Below are positions 26,485-34,724 of a DNA stretch of 64,000 bases, in pieces. The position numbers and the translations under genes were made by a program. Origin of the DNA: UBA2334 sp049653005. GTDB taxonomy: Bacteria > Pseudomonadota > Gammaproteobacteria > Burkholderiales > Burkholderiaceae_C. Position 1 is the stretch's first letter, and each line of letters begins with the position of its first letter. The notes below the pieces were generated by a model, which was not told where the DNA came from, did no database searches, and saw nothing but the letters and a program-made list of their open reading frames with translations. The stretch lies in assembly GCA_049653005.1 (NCBI GenBank), contig JBASFL010000065.1:108901-172900 (forward strand). Reading direction: 5' to 3'.

Positions 26485-27572
26485 TGGCCAGCGCCGCAAC
26501 CACCGCCGACTTTCATTTCGCCACCGCCGTCACCGAATGGCAAGCCGAGCACGGCCGCCACTGCTTGCCCTGGCAAGCCACGCGTGACCCTTACCGGGTG
26601 TGGTTGTCCGAAATCATGTTGCAGCAAACCCAGGTGGTCACAGTGCTGGGTTACTTTGACCGGTTTCTGGACCGATTCCCCAACGTGCAGTCCCTTGCCG
26701 CAGCCGAGCAAGCCGATGTGTTGGCCCTGTGGAGTGGCTTGGGCTATTACAGCCGTGCGCGCAACCTGCACCGGTGTGCCCAAGCCATCGTGGCCGATCA
26801 TGGCGGCCAATTCCCCCGCTCGGCATCGGCCTTGCAAACCCTGCCTGGCATAGGGCCCTCCACCGCTGCTGCCATCGCGTCATTTTGTTTCCATGAGCCG
26901 GTGTCGATCTACGACGGCAATGTCAAGCGTGTGTTGTCCCGTTTTCTGGGGTTTGAGGGGGATTTGTCGGTGCTTGCCAACGACAAACAGTTGCAGCAGC
27001 TTGCCCAAACGCTTGTGCCCACAACCAATCTGGGTGTGGCCATGCCCCGTTACACCCAGGGCCTGATGGACTTGGGGGCCACCGTGTGTACGCGCAGTAA
27101 GCCCACTTGCCTGGTGTGTCCGTTGCTGCAAACCTGTGTGGCCCAGGGCTCGGGCAACCCCACACGGTTGCCTGTCAAAACCCGCAGCCCCCAACGCAGC
27201 ACGGTGGCCTGGCATTTGCTGCTGTTGCAACTGCCCAGTGGCGAAGTGTGGCTGGAAAAGCGGCCCGACAAAGGCATTTGGGCCGCCATGCATTGCCCGC
27301 CTGTGTTGGCCTCCGAGGCCGAGTTGCTGGCGCATCCCGCATTGGCGCACGCCACGGCCGTGCAGCGGCTTGCCCCGTTCACGCACAGCCTCACGCACCG
27401 CGACCTGGTGCTGCACCCCGTTGTGTGTCAGGTGCCCCTGATCCCATTCAAACTGTCTGATGGCGAAGCTGGTTCGGGCACATGGGTGGCCACTGCTTCT
27501 CTACAGCACCTTGGTTTACCAGCGCCCATCAGCAAGCTACTGGCGCAGCTGGAGCCCGTCGCAAAAGGTTGA
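26484..27572 (+). CDS. mutY: A/G-specific adenine DNA glycosylase
   Basis: Removes adenine mispaired with 8-oxoguanine, complementing mutM. It has 362 residues from the ATG at 26484; a GTG just before it at 26481 is in frame. The catalytic glutamate is in LSEIMLQQTQV. The helix-hairpin-helix is LQTLPGIGPSTAAAIASF with the Asp in YDGNVKRVLSR. The [4Fe-4S] loop is C-x6-C-x2-C-x5-C (CTRSKPTCLVCPLLQTC). The NUDIX-like C-terminal 8-oxoG reader follows. Confidence 0.96.
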   Translation: MASAATTADFHFATAVTEWQAEHGRHCLPWQATRDPYRVWLSEIMLQQTQVVTVLGYFDRFLDRFPNVQSLAAAEQADVLALWSGLGYYSRARNLHRCAQAIVADHGGQFPRSASALQTLPGIGPSTAAAIASFCFHEPVSIYDGNVKRVLSRFLGFEGDLSVLANDKQLQQLAQTLVPTTNLGVAMPRYTQGLMDLGATVCTRSKPTCLVCPLLQTCVAQGSGNPTRLPVKTRSPQRSTVAWHLLLLQLPSGEVWLEKRPDKGIWAAMHCPPVLASEAELLAHPALAHATAVQRLAPFTHSLTHRDLVLHPVVCQVPLIPFKLSDGEAGSGTWVATASLQHLGLPAPISKLLAQLEPVAKG

Positions 27573-27583
27573 GGCCGGCGGCC

Positions 27584-28447
27584 TCAAGGGCCGAGTTCGC
27601 GGTGGCGGCTTTTGGCGTGCCATGGGCGGGCAAAGGCCCGGGTCAGCCACTCCACCAGATACACAGAGCGGTGTTGACCCCCTGTGCAGCCAATGGCCAC
27701 GGTCACGTAATTGCGGTGGTCTTTCTGCAGCTCGGGAAGCCATGCGTTCAAAAATGTCGCGACTTGCATGGCCATGCGTTCCACCTCGGGCTGGGCGGCC
27801 AGAAATTCGGCCACGGGGGCATCTTTGCCAGTCAGGGGTCTCAACGCCCGCTCGTAATGCGGGTTGGGCAGCATGCGCACATCAAACACATAGTCGGCAT
27901 CCATGGGTATGCCCCGCTTGAACGCAAACGACTCAAACACCAGTGTCAGGCCCTTGGCGGGGTGCCCAATCAGCTCTTTGATCTGGCTCAGCAGCCTGGC
28001 CGGTCGCAGCAGACTGGTGTCGATCACCAGCGCCCGCTCCCGCAACTCCGACAACAGCTCCCGTTCCAGCTGTATGGCCTCCATCAGCCCGTGCTCGCCG
28101 TCTCCCTCATTCAAGGTGGACAGCGGGTGTCCACGCCGGGTCTCTGAAAATCGGCGCAACAACGTGTCGTCCGTCGCGTCAAGAAAAACAGAGGTCATGT
28201 GCACCCCGTTGGTGACCAGCTCACTCAGTTTTTGGGGCAAGCCGGGCAGGGCGGTTGCGCTGCGCACGTCCACCGCCACTGCCAGTTTGCGGTTGGGCCC
28301 CGAGCGTTGCAGCTCAATGAATGGCTCCAGCAGCTCGGGTGGCAGGTTGTCCACGCAGTAGTAGCCTGCATCTTCCAGGGCTGCCAGTGCCACCGATTTG
28401 CCCGAGCCCGACATGCCCGTGACCAGCACCAGTTGAATATCAGCCAT
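27584..28447 (-). CDS. rapZ: RNase adapter protein RapZ
   Basis: P-loop protein of the YvcJ/RapZ family, 287 residues. In E. coli it guides RNase E to the GlmZ small RNA and so controls GlmS. Motifs are GMSGSGKSVALAALED, YYCVDNLPP and the C-terminal IGCTGGQHRSVYLVE. The start at 28447 overlaps the end of recN by 8 bp, so the two are translationally coupled. In many betaproteobacteria rapZ instead lies near hprK and ptsN, which are absent here. Confidence 0.94.
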   Translation of the reverse strand: MADIQLVLVTGMSGSGKSVALAALEDAGYYCVDNLPPELLEPFIELQRSGPNRKLAVAVDVRSATALPGLPQKLSELVTNGVHMTSVFLDATDDTLLRRFSETRRGHPLSTLNEGDGEHGLMEAIQLERELLSELRERALVIDTSLLRPARLLSQIKELIGHPAKGLTLVFESFAFKRGIPMDADYVFDVRMLPNPHYERALRPLTGKDAPVAEFLAAQPEVERMAMQVATFLNAWLPELQKDHRNYVTVAIGCTGGQHRSVYLVEWLTRAFARPWHAKSRHRELGP

Positions 28448-30089
28448 GGTCCAGCATCTCCCTGGCGTGTGCAAACGAGGTTTCAGACAAGCGGCTGCCG
28501 CCCAGCATGCGTGCCACTTCAGCCACACGTTCGTTGTCTGTCAAATGACGGGCGCTGCTTTCCACCCCCGCGGTGCCCGTGTGCTTGGACACCTGCACGT
28601 GGTGGTGGGCGCGTGCGGCCACCTGTGCCAAGTGTGTCACGGCCAGCACCTGGCGGCACTGACCCAGCTCTGCCATGAGCCGACCCACCGTGTGCGCCAC
28701 CGTGCCACCAATGCCTGAATCCACCTCGTCAAATATCAGCGTGGGGCATCCGCCCAGCTGGCTGGTGGCCACAGAAATGGCCAGTGCAATGCGCGACAAC
28801 TCCCCCCCCGAGGCCACTTTCATCACGGGTTTCGCCGCTGCACCGGCATGGCCTGCAACCATGAACTCCACCAAGTCTTCGCCGGTGGCCTGGGGCCTGT
28901 CCAGTGGGGTGATGCGCACGTCAAACACGCCACCGACCATTCCCAGTTGCTGCATGGAATGTGTAACTTCTGTAGCTAACTTTCCTTTACAGTTGTGCCT
29001 TAGAAGCGAAATTTGTTTGGAAATTTTTTTGTAGGCCACTTCGTGTTTTGCCACCGCTTCGCGAAGGGTGTCCAAGTCGGTGGCCGTGGCCAGCTCGGCC
29101 AGCCGCTGTCGCAGTGTGGTCAGCACACCGGTCAGTTCCTCGGGGGCACAACGGTGCCGCTTGGCCAGCGCTGTCCACTGGCCCAGCCGGGTTTCAAGTT
29201 CTGCCAGTCGGGCTGGATCTGCCTCTGTGTGGCGCAGGTAGGCTTGCAAATCGCGGGCGGTTTCTTCGGCCAGCAGTGAGGCCTGGGCCAGTGCCTCAAC
29301 CATGGGGCCGAAACGTGCATCCTGGTGCAGCCGCTGCCCCAAAGGCTGTTGCGCCCGTGTCAGCAAGCTCACCGCGTTGGTGTCCGCGTCATACAGCTGG
29401 GTGAGTGCTGTTTGGGCTGCGTCGGTCAACGCCACCACGTCGGCCAGCCGCGTGTGCTCTTCTTGCAGTGCGACCCATTCGTCGGCCAATGGGGCCAGTT
29501 TGTCGGCTTCGGCCAATTGCCAGGCCAGGCGTTCACGCTCTGTTTCAGCCGTGCTGGCCGTTTGCTCAGCGGCAGCCAGGTTTGCCAGGGCCAGTTGCCA
29601 TGCAGCCCAACACCGCTGCACCTCTCGCGTGTCAATGCCCCCGTAGGCGTCCAGCAGCTGGCGGTTGGTGTCCGGCTTCATCAGCCCTTGCCAAGCGTGT
29701 TGACCGTGTATGTCCACCAGCAGGGCGCCCAGCTCACGGAGTTGGGTGGCAGTGGCAGCAGTGCCGTTCACCCAGCCCCTGCTGCGGCCTTGGGTGTCCA
29801 CCGTGCGACGCAGCAACAGGGTGTCGCCATCGGCATCTAGGCCGGCTGCTTCCAGCCACTGGGTTGCCTCGGGCGTAAGCCCAAACTCCACGGCCACTTC
29901 TGCGCGCGTCTGCCCATCGCGCACCACCGAGGCATCGGCCCTGTCACCCAGGGCCAGTTGCAGGGCTTCAATCAGTATGGATTTGCCGGCCCCCGTTTCA
30001 CCGGTCAGTGCGGTAAAGCCAGTGCCCAGCTCCAGCGTCAGCTGGTCGACGATCACAAAGTCTTTGAGAGAAATGCGTTGCAGGCTCAT
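28440..30089 (-). CDS. recN: DNA repair protein RecN
   Basis: SMC-like ATPase for double-strand-break repair. It has 549 residues from the ATG at 30089; an in-frame ATG at 30098 is an alternative. Walker A is GETGAGKSILIEAL, the ABC signature ASGGELSRIALAI and Walker B TLIFDEVDSGIGG, separated by coiled coil. Codons around 28960-29040, for YKKISKQISLLRHNCKGKL, are markedly AT-rich for this gene, though the length fits the family. It precedes rapZ (8-bp overlap) and follows nadK by 18 bp. Confidence 0.95.
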   Translation of the reverse strand: MSLQRISLKDFVIVDQLTLELGTGFTALTGETGAGKSILIEALQLALGDRADASVVRDGQTRAEVAVEFGLTPEATQWLEAAGLDADGDTLLLRRTVDTQGRSRGWVNGTAATATQLRELGALLVDIHGQHAWQGLMKPDTNRQLLDAYGGIDTREVQRCWAAWQLALANLAAAEQTASTAETERERLAWQLAEADKLAPLADEWVALQEEHTRLADVVALTDAAQTALTQLYDADTNAVSLLTRAQQPLGQRLHQDARFGPMVEALAQASLLAEETARDLQAYLRHTEADPARLAELETRLGQWTALAKRHRCAPEELTGVLTTLRQRLAELATATDLDTLREAVAKHEVAYKKISKQISLLRHNCKGKLATEVTHSMQQLGMVGGVFDVRITPLDRPQATGEDLVEFMVAGHAGAAAKPVMKVASGGELSRIALAISVATSQLGGCPTLIFDEVDSGIGGTVAHTVGRLMAELGQCRQVLAVTHLAQVAARAHHHVQVSKHTGTAGVESSARHLTDNERVAEVARMLGGSRLSETSFAHAREMLDHG

Positions 30090-30107
30090 GGTGTGCATGC
30101 GTGGGGC

Positions 30108-31022
30108 TCAGGTCAGGCCCTCGTTCCAATGCAGCTTGTTGCGCAGGGTGTCAAAGTGGTTCCAGCCCACAGGGTGCAGCAACCTCAGCCGGTGGGCCGA
30201 TTGGCGTACCTTGATTTTGTCGCCGTGCAGCAGGCTGGTCACGGTTTGCATGTCAAAGTTGGCGCTTACCTCACGGCCACCCATCACCTCCACCACAATT
30301 TCATCGTGGCTCGGCAACACAATCGGCCGGTTCGACAGCGTGTGGGGTGCAATCGGCACCATCACCCAGCCCCCAATAGCGGGGTGCAACAAAGGCCCCC
30401 CGGCCGACAGCGCATAGGCCGTGGAGCCCGTGGGTGTGGAAATGATCAGTCCGTCCGCCCGCTGCCGCGCCACAAAGTGGCCACCCACGTCAATCTTCAG
30501 GTCAATCATCCCTGACGACGCACGGTTCACCACCACATCGTTGATGGCCATGCCATCAAACACGCACACCCCGTCGCGCCACACGCTGGCTTGCATCAGA
30601 AGCCGTGGGTCTTCTTCGTGGTTGCCGCGCAGCATGTCTGCCAGTGTGGTGGGATAGTCTTCAAACGGGATGTCTGTCATGAAACCCAGCCGTCCTTGGT
30701 TGATGCCCACCACCGGCACCCCGTAGCGGGCCAGAAAACGGCCCGCACCCAGCATGGTGCCGTCACCGCCCACCACCACAGCCAGGTCGCACTCGGTGCC
30801 CACGCGCTCCATGGGCAGCGTTTGGTATTGCGTCAGCCCCGTGTTCAGCGCCGTGTCATGCTCCAACGACACATCGCACCCTTGCCCCAGCAGGAAATGT
30901 GCAATGTCATCCAATGCCGCACGGGTGCCCAGCGCTTGGTACTTGCCCACAATGGCCACGTGCTTGAACTTCACAGGCTGTGGCGTGGGGCTGCGGGCCG
31001 AATCGGCGGGTGGCAAATTCAT
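30108..31022 (-). CDS. nadK: NAD kinase
   Basis: Phosphorylates NAD to NADP. The family motif VVGGDGTMLGAGR and the NAD-binding STPTGSTAYALSAGGP are intact. I start it at the ATG at 31022 (MNLPPADSARS), giving 304 residues; the open frame continues upstream to 31076 but that part overlaps the hrcA start. The pair nadK/hrcA is divergent, with starts only 34 bp apart, a conserved arrangement in proteobacteria. recN follows on the same strand. Confidence 0.95.
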   Translation of the reverse strand: MNLPPADSARSPTPQPVKFKHVAIVGKYQALGTRAALDDIAHFLLGQGCDVSLEHDTALNTGLTQYQTLPMERVGTECDLAVVVGGDGTMLGAGRFLARYGVPVVGINQGRLGFMTDIPFEDYPTTLADMLRGNHEEDPRLLMQASVWRDGVCVFDGMAINDVVVNRASSGMIDLKIDVGGHFVARQRADGLIISTPTGSTAYALSAGGPLLHPAIGGWVMVPIAPHTLSNRPIVLPSHDEIVVEVMGGREVSANFDMQTVTSLLHGDKIKVRQSAHRLRLLHPVGWNHFDTLRNKLHWNEGLT

Positions 31023-31056
31023 GATCAAATTACAACACAGCCACCCACACACACCC

Positions 31057-32073
31057 ATGCTAGACAGCCGCGCCAAGTTACTGCTCCGTGCTTTGGTCGA
31101 GCGCTACATCGCCGACGGCCAGCCCGTGGGGTCGCGCACCCTGTCCAAGGCCGCTGGTCTGGATTTGTCGCCCGCCACCATCCGCAACGTCATGAGTGAC
31201 CTGGAGGAGCTGGGCCTAATTGCCAGCCCCCACACGTCGGCGGGGCGTATCCCCACTCCCAAGGGCTACCGCCTGTTTGTGGACACCATGCTCACCGTGC
31301 GGCGTGACGCGCTCGACCTGTCCGCCGATTTGCCCACCGCCATTTCACCCGACCAGCCCCAGCGGGTCATCAGCAACGCGGCGAACCTGTTGTCCAGCCT
31401 GTCTCACTTTGTGGGGGTTGTGATGGTGCCCAAGCGCAGCACAGCTTTTCGCCACATAGAGTTTCTGGGCCTGTCCGAGCACCGGGTGCTGGTCATCATC
31501 GTGTCGCCCGATGGCGATGTGCAAAACCGCGTGGTGCACACCCACACGCACCTCAACTCCAGCCAGCTCACCGAGGCCTCCAATTTTCTCAACACCCATT
31601 ACGCTGGCCTGGCGCTGGATGTCGTCAAAGACCGTTTGCGGCTGGAAGTGGACAACTTGCGTACCGAAATTTCTTCTCTTATGCAAACCGCTGTCGATGC
31701 AGGAGTGCAAGCCATCGAGTCCCAGGCGGAGGTGGTCATTGCCGGTGAGCGCAACCTTCTGTCCGTCAGCGATTACTCCAACGACTTGGGCAACCTTCGC
31801 CGCATGTTCGATCTGTTCGAGCAAAAAGCCCAGCTCATGCAACTGCTCGATGTCTCCAGTCAGGCCGATGGCGTGCGTATCTTTATAGGCGGGGAAGGCC
31901 AGGTGGTCCCGTACCACGACCTGTCCATCGTTTCTGCCCCTTACGAAGTGGACGGCACCGTGGTGGGTACCTTGGGTGTGATCGGCCCCCAGCGCATGCC
32001 CTACGACCGCATGATTCAAATCGTGGACATCACCTCCAAACTTGTCAGCAACGCCCTCAGTCAAGGCAAATAG
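31057..32073 (+). CDS. hrcA: Heat-inducible transcription repressor HrcA
   Basis: Repressor that binds CIRCE elements at groE/dnaK promoters. It is 338 residues from the ATG at 31057 (MLDSRAKLLLRALVERYI). The N-terminal winged helix is seen in VGSRTLSKAAGLDLSPATIRNVM, followed by LEELGLIASPHTSAGRIPT, and then the GAF-like domain. An upstream in-frame ATG at 31021 would overlap the nadK start codon and is less likely. No CIRCE element is visible nearby, so the target genes are elsewhere. Confidence 0.95.
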   Translation: MLDSRAKLLLRALVERYIADGQPVGSRTLSKAAGLDLSPATIRNVMSDLEELGLIASPHTSAGRIPTPKGYRLFVDTMLTVRRDALDLSADLPTAISPDQPQRVISNAANLLSSLSHFVGVVMVPKRSTAFRHIEFLGLSEHRVLVIIVSPDGDVQNRVVHTHTHLNSSQLTEASNFLNTHYAGLALDVVKDRLRLEVDNLRTEISSLMQTAVDAGVQAIESQAEVVIAGERNLLSVSDYSNDLGNLRRMFDLFEQKAQLMQLLDVSSQADGVRIFIGGEGQVVPYHDLSIVSAPYEVDGTVVGTLGVIGPQRMPYDRMIQIVDITSKLVSNALSQGK

Positions 32074-32107
32074 CCACCGCGCGCCCGCATACAATGCTGC
32101 CGCGGTC

Positions 32108-32184
32108 GGGGCGTTAGCTCAGTTGGTCAGAGCAGAGGACTCATAATCCTTTGGTCGAGTGTTCAAGTCACTCACGCCCTACCA
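32108..32184 (+). tRNA. tRNA-Met (elongator, anticodon CAT)
   Basis: A 77-base tRNA with acceptor GGGGCGT/ACGCCCT, D-arm GCTCAGTTGGTCAGAGC, anticodon loop CTCATAA and T-arm GAGTG/CACTC. CCA is encoded. The overall pattern is that of elongator tRNA-Met; tRNA-Ile2 with a modified CAT anticodon is the alternative. Confidence 0.9.
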
Positions 32185-32246
32185 AAACGAACAAAAACTT
32201 CAAAAACGAAGAAGAGCAAAAAAGCCGTGTTACAATCACGGCTTCA

Positions 32247-32323
32247 GCGGCTGTAGCTCAGCTGGATAGAGTACTTGGCTACGAACCAAGGGGTCGTGGG
32301 TTCAATTCCTGCCAGCCGCACCA
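32247..32323 (+). tRNA. tRNA-Arg (anticodon ACG)
   Basis: Acceptor GCGGCTG/CAGCCGC, anticodon stem CTTGG/CCAAG with loop CTACGAA (anticodon ACG), and encoded CCA. It lies 62 bp after tRNA-Met and borders the AT-richer islet that follows. Confidence 0.94.
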
Positions 32324-32330
32324 AACAGAA

Positions 32331-32366
32331 AAACCTGCAACAGCAATGTTGCAGGTTTTTTTTTGC
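32331..32366 (+). terminator. Rho-independent terminator after tRNA-Arg
   Basis: Stem AACCTGCAAC with GTTGCAGGTT around a short AGCAAT loop, followed by nine T. It is a strong hairpin directly after the tRNA-Arg CCA. Confidence 0.85.
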
Positions 32367-32419
32367 CTTGTGCTTGCTGTGCGTGTTTATGCGTTGGTGT
32401 GGGATATACGATCAAACCC

Positions 32420-33322
32420 ATGGGTCATTTTCTGGGGATTTCATGCCCTTTGCTCGCTTTTTGCCTGGCAATAACGTGGTGTTTGTCAGTGCTTGCATTT
32501 CCTGGCACTGGTCCTGTGGTTGTGGAAGTGCAGGCTGCGAGTCCTGAGCCAAGGTATGAGCCGATCATGCTGTCTACGCATGAGCAGGTTTCCGCAAGGT
32601 TGCTCCAGTCACTGTTGTTTGACGGCCGTTTTGCAGTGGTGCAAACCCGAGTATCGCGATTGCGCCTGCCCAACAGCAAAGATCGTGGGGATCTTCTGGC
32701 TCATTGGCATTTGGATGAGCAAAATACACTGGCTGTTGATTGTATGAGCTCTCCTTGGGGCATTGCTGTGCTTCAGAAGGAGTGCAATATTCGCTCAGGC
32801 GATATTGGAAATCCTGAATGGAAAATTTCAGCATCGAATGCCTATTTCATAGGAATGAGCCTTGATAAATTAAAATTCTCCAAGATTTCGGGGCTCGATC
32901 GCCCCCTTCCTTCATTGCCTCAAAAAATTGAACTTCCTGCCGAGTGGCAGGTTGCAGCAGCTTTTGCATGTGAAACACTATTGCATTCAAAAAAAGCGGT
33001 ATCGTCATCGGAAATTGCATTTAAAATTCGCGGCAATGGCGGGTATCGAGACTTGCATAAAATAATCTGTCAAGTCAGCGATTTTCCTGCGAAATTTGGC
33101 GCAAATTTGGTTTTTTATTACAGTCCGTCTGGTAATTCTGTTTTTTTAGGTGATAAGTGGATTCTTAATGGTGTTCTGTATGAGAGCTACATGTCAGTAT
33201 CAGATGAGGATGTTGAGTTACGGTTGATTCGAAAAACCGGTGAGATTCGATTGGTGTCGCGGTCTGAGTCTAAAACTATTAGTGGTGGTGTTTGTCGAAC
33301 AGAACTGATTGATAATTTCTGA
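32420..33322 (+). CDS. Unrecognised protein with N-terminal signal/anchor segment
   Basis: A 300-residue protein that I do not recognise. The start at 32420 (MGHFLGISCPLLAFCLAITW) is chosen because it opens a hydrophobic segment of about 30 residues, probably a signal peptide. The frame goes upstream to a TTG inside the terminator, which is unlikely. After the signal the protein is mixed, with no obvious repeats or membrane helices; the C-terminal third is rich in beta-type residues (ANLVFYYSPSGNSVFLGD). Base composition drops towards AT through the gene. It lies between tRNA-Arg and a sugar-phosphate transferase, so a surface-polysaccharide role is possible but unproved. Confidence 0.65.
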   Translation: MGHFLGISCPLLAFCLAITWCLSVLAFPGTGPVVVEVQAASPEPRYEPIMLSTHEQVSARLLQSLLFDGRFAVVQTRVSRLRLPNSKDRGDLLAHWHLDEQNTLAVDCMSSPWGIAVLQKECNIRSGDIGNPEWKISASNAYFIGMSLDKLKFSKISGLDRPLPSLPQKIELPAEWQVAAAFACETLLHSKKAVSSSEIAFKIRGNGGYRDLHKIICQVSDFPAKFGANLVFYYSPSGNSVFLGDKWILNGVLYESYMSVSDEDVELRLIRKTGEIRLVSRSESKTISGGVCRTELIDNF

Positions 33323-33358
33323 AATTTATTTGAACCTTGGACTTTTAAGGGCATCGTT

Positions 33359-34708
33359 ATGCGGCAATCAGCTTCCCTCATGAGGGTTGGCATTCATGGC
33401 ATTGATGGGTTGTCATTCGCTGGTGCGGGTGTTTTGGCTTATTTTTGGAGATTCGACGTACCTTATGGCGCTTTGAATGCCATGTACGCGCAGCTTATTT
33501 TTGGTGGGGCGTTAACGATGTTGTTGGTGTCATCTGTCGTTTACCGCTCCTGGGGAGGGGGGCAGGTTTTGGCAATGCTGGGTCGGGTGTGGCTGAGCTG
33601 GGTCATTACTTGGGCTGTGCTGATGACATGGCTTGTGCTGACTCAAACCGCAAATGACTATTCCCGTCTGCTCCTGGGGTGGTGGGCAGGCGCATCTTTG
33701 GTTTTAACTTGGTTTGCCCGCGTGACACTTTATTTGGTGATGTCCGGTTTGCGCAGCATGGGTGTCAATCAAATGAAAGTACTTCTGATCGGTTCGGGTG
33801 CTTCCATTGCCACTATCCGCCGACGAGTCAAGGCCTCGGCTTGGACGGGATTCAAGGTTGTGGGTGTTACCGCCGCCAATAACGAGAAAGCATTGGACTT
33901 CGCAATTACAACCTTGCAGCCGGACGAGGTTTGGATTTTTCAAGAAGCCACGGATGTAAAGGGAATTCAATCTATATTGAATTCCTTGAGGCACAGCACA
34001 GCCAATATACGCCTGGTGCCTGATTTGGGGATATTGCAATTTATAAATCATGGCGTAAGTGTCGTGCTCGGCATGCCTATGCTGGATATATCAAGCTCTC
34101 CCATGGGGGGGGTTAATGTTCTGGTGAAGTGGTTTGAAGATAAGATCTTAAGTGTTTGCATATTAACTTTGATATTTCCGGTTTTGATTTTCATATCGAT
34201 TGCTATTAAACTGACATCTTCAGGGCCAGTGCTGTTCAGGCAGAAACGACACGGGTGGAATGGAGAAGAAATTGGAATACTGAAATTCAGGAGCATGTAT
34301 GTGCACAAGGAGGACGCTGAGAAGTCCGTGACTCAGGCAACCCGTGGTGATCCAAGGGTTACCCCTTTGGGGCGAATTTTGCGCTCCACCAGTTTGGATG
34401 AGTTGCCTCAATTTTTGAATGTGCTTCAGGGGAGTATGAGTATTGTTGGTCCGCGACCACATGCAGTGGCACACAATTTCGAATACCGTGAATACATTCC
34501 GCGTTACATGTTGCGTCACAAGGTAAAACCGGGAATTACGGGTTGGGCTCAGGTCAATGGATTTCGCGGTGAGACGGATACCTTGGAGAAGATGGAGCTT
34601 AGGGTTAAAGCTGATCTTTATTACATAGAGAATTGGTCTCTTATGTTTGATTTAAAAATCATATTTTTAACCATCTTCAAGGGATTCACGGGAAAAAACG
34701 CATATTGA
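33359..34708 (+). CDS. Undecaprenyl-phosphate glycosyl-1-phosphate transferase (WcaJ/EpsB type)
   Basis: Membrane polyprenyl-phosphate hexose-1-phosphate transferase of 449 residues, which starts a polysaccharide repeat unit on undecaprenyl phosphate. Four N-terminal membrane helices lie at about residues 12-120. A Rossmann-like domain follows (VLLIGSGASIATIRRR), and a further helix near 265-285. The catalytic C-terminal domain shows QKRHGWNGEEIGILKFRSM, LDELPQFLNVLQGSMSIVGP and RPHA. The gene is isolated: no glycosyltransferase, flippase or polymerase is in the window. It is relatively AT-rich and lies 36 bp after the unknown exported protein. Confidence 0.9.
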   Translation: MRQSASLMRVGIHGIDGLSFAGAGVLAYFWRFDVPYGALNAMYAQLIFGGALTMLLVSSVVYRSWGGGQVLAMLGRVWLSWVITWAVLMTWLVLTQTANDYSRLLLGWWAGASLVLTWFARVTLYLVMSGLRSMGVNQMKVLLIGSGASIATIRRRVKASAWTGFKVVGVTAANNEKALDFAITTLQPDEVWIFQEATDVKGIQSILNSLRHSTANIRLVPDLGILQFINHGVSVVLGMPMLDISSSPMGGVNVLVKWFEDKILSVCILTLIFPVLIFISIAIKLTSSGPVLFRQKRHGWNGEEIGILKFRSMYVHKEDAEKSVTQATRGDPRVTPLGRILRSTSLDELPQFLNVLQGSMSIVGPRPHAVAHNFEYREYIPRYMLRHKVKPGITGWAQVNGFRGETDTLEKMELRVKADLYYIENWSLMFDLKIIFLTIFKGFTGKNAY

Positions 34709-34724
34709 TAGTTGTGGAAATATT

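Noticed and set aside
30994..31057. Longer N-terminus of HrcA (ATG at 31021) and of NAD kinase (31076)
   Set aside because: Both would overlap the divergent partner and add residues without family similarity.
32300..34720. Integrative element at tRNA-Arg
   Set aside because: No integrase gene and no second copy of the tRNA-Arg 3' end near 34700 were found; the region is only called an AT-rich islet.
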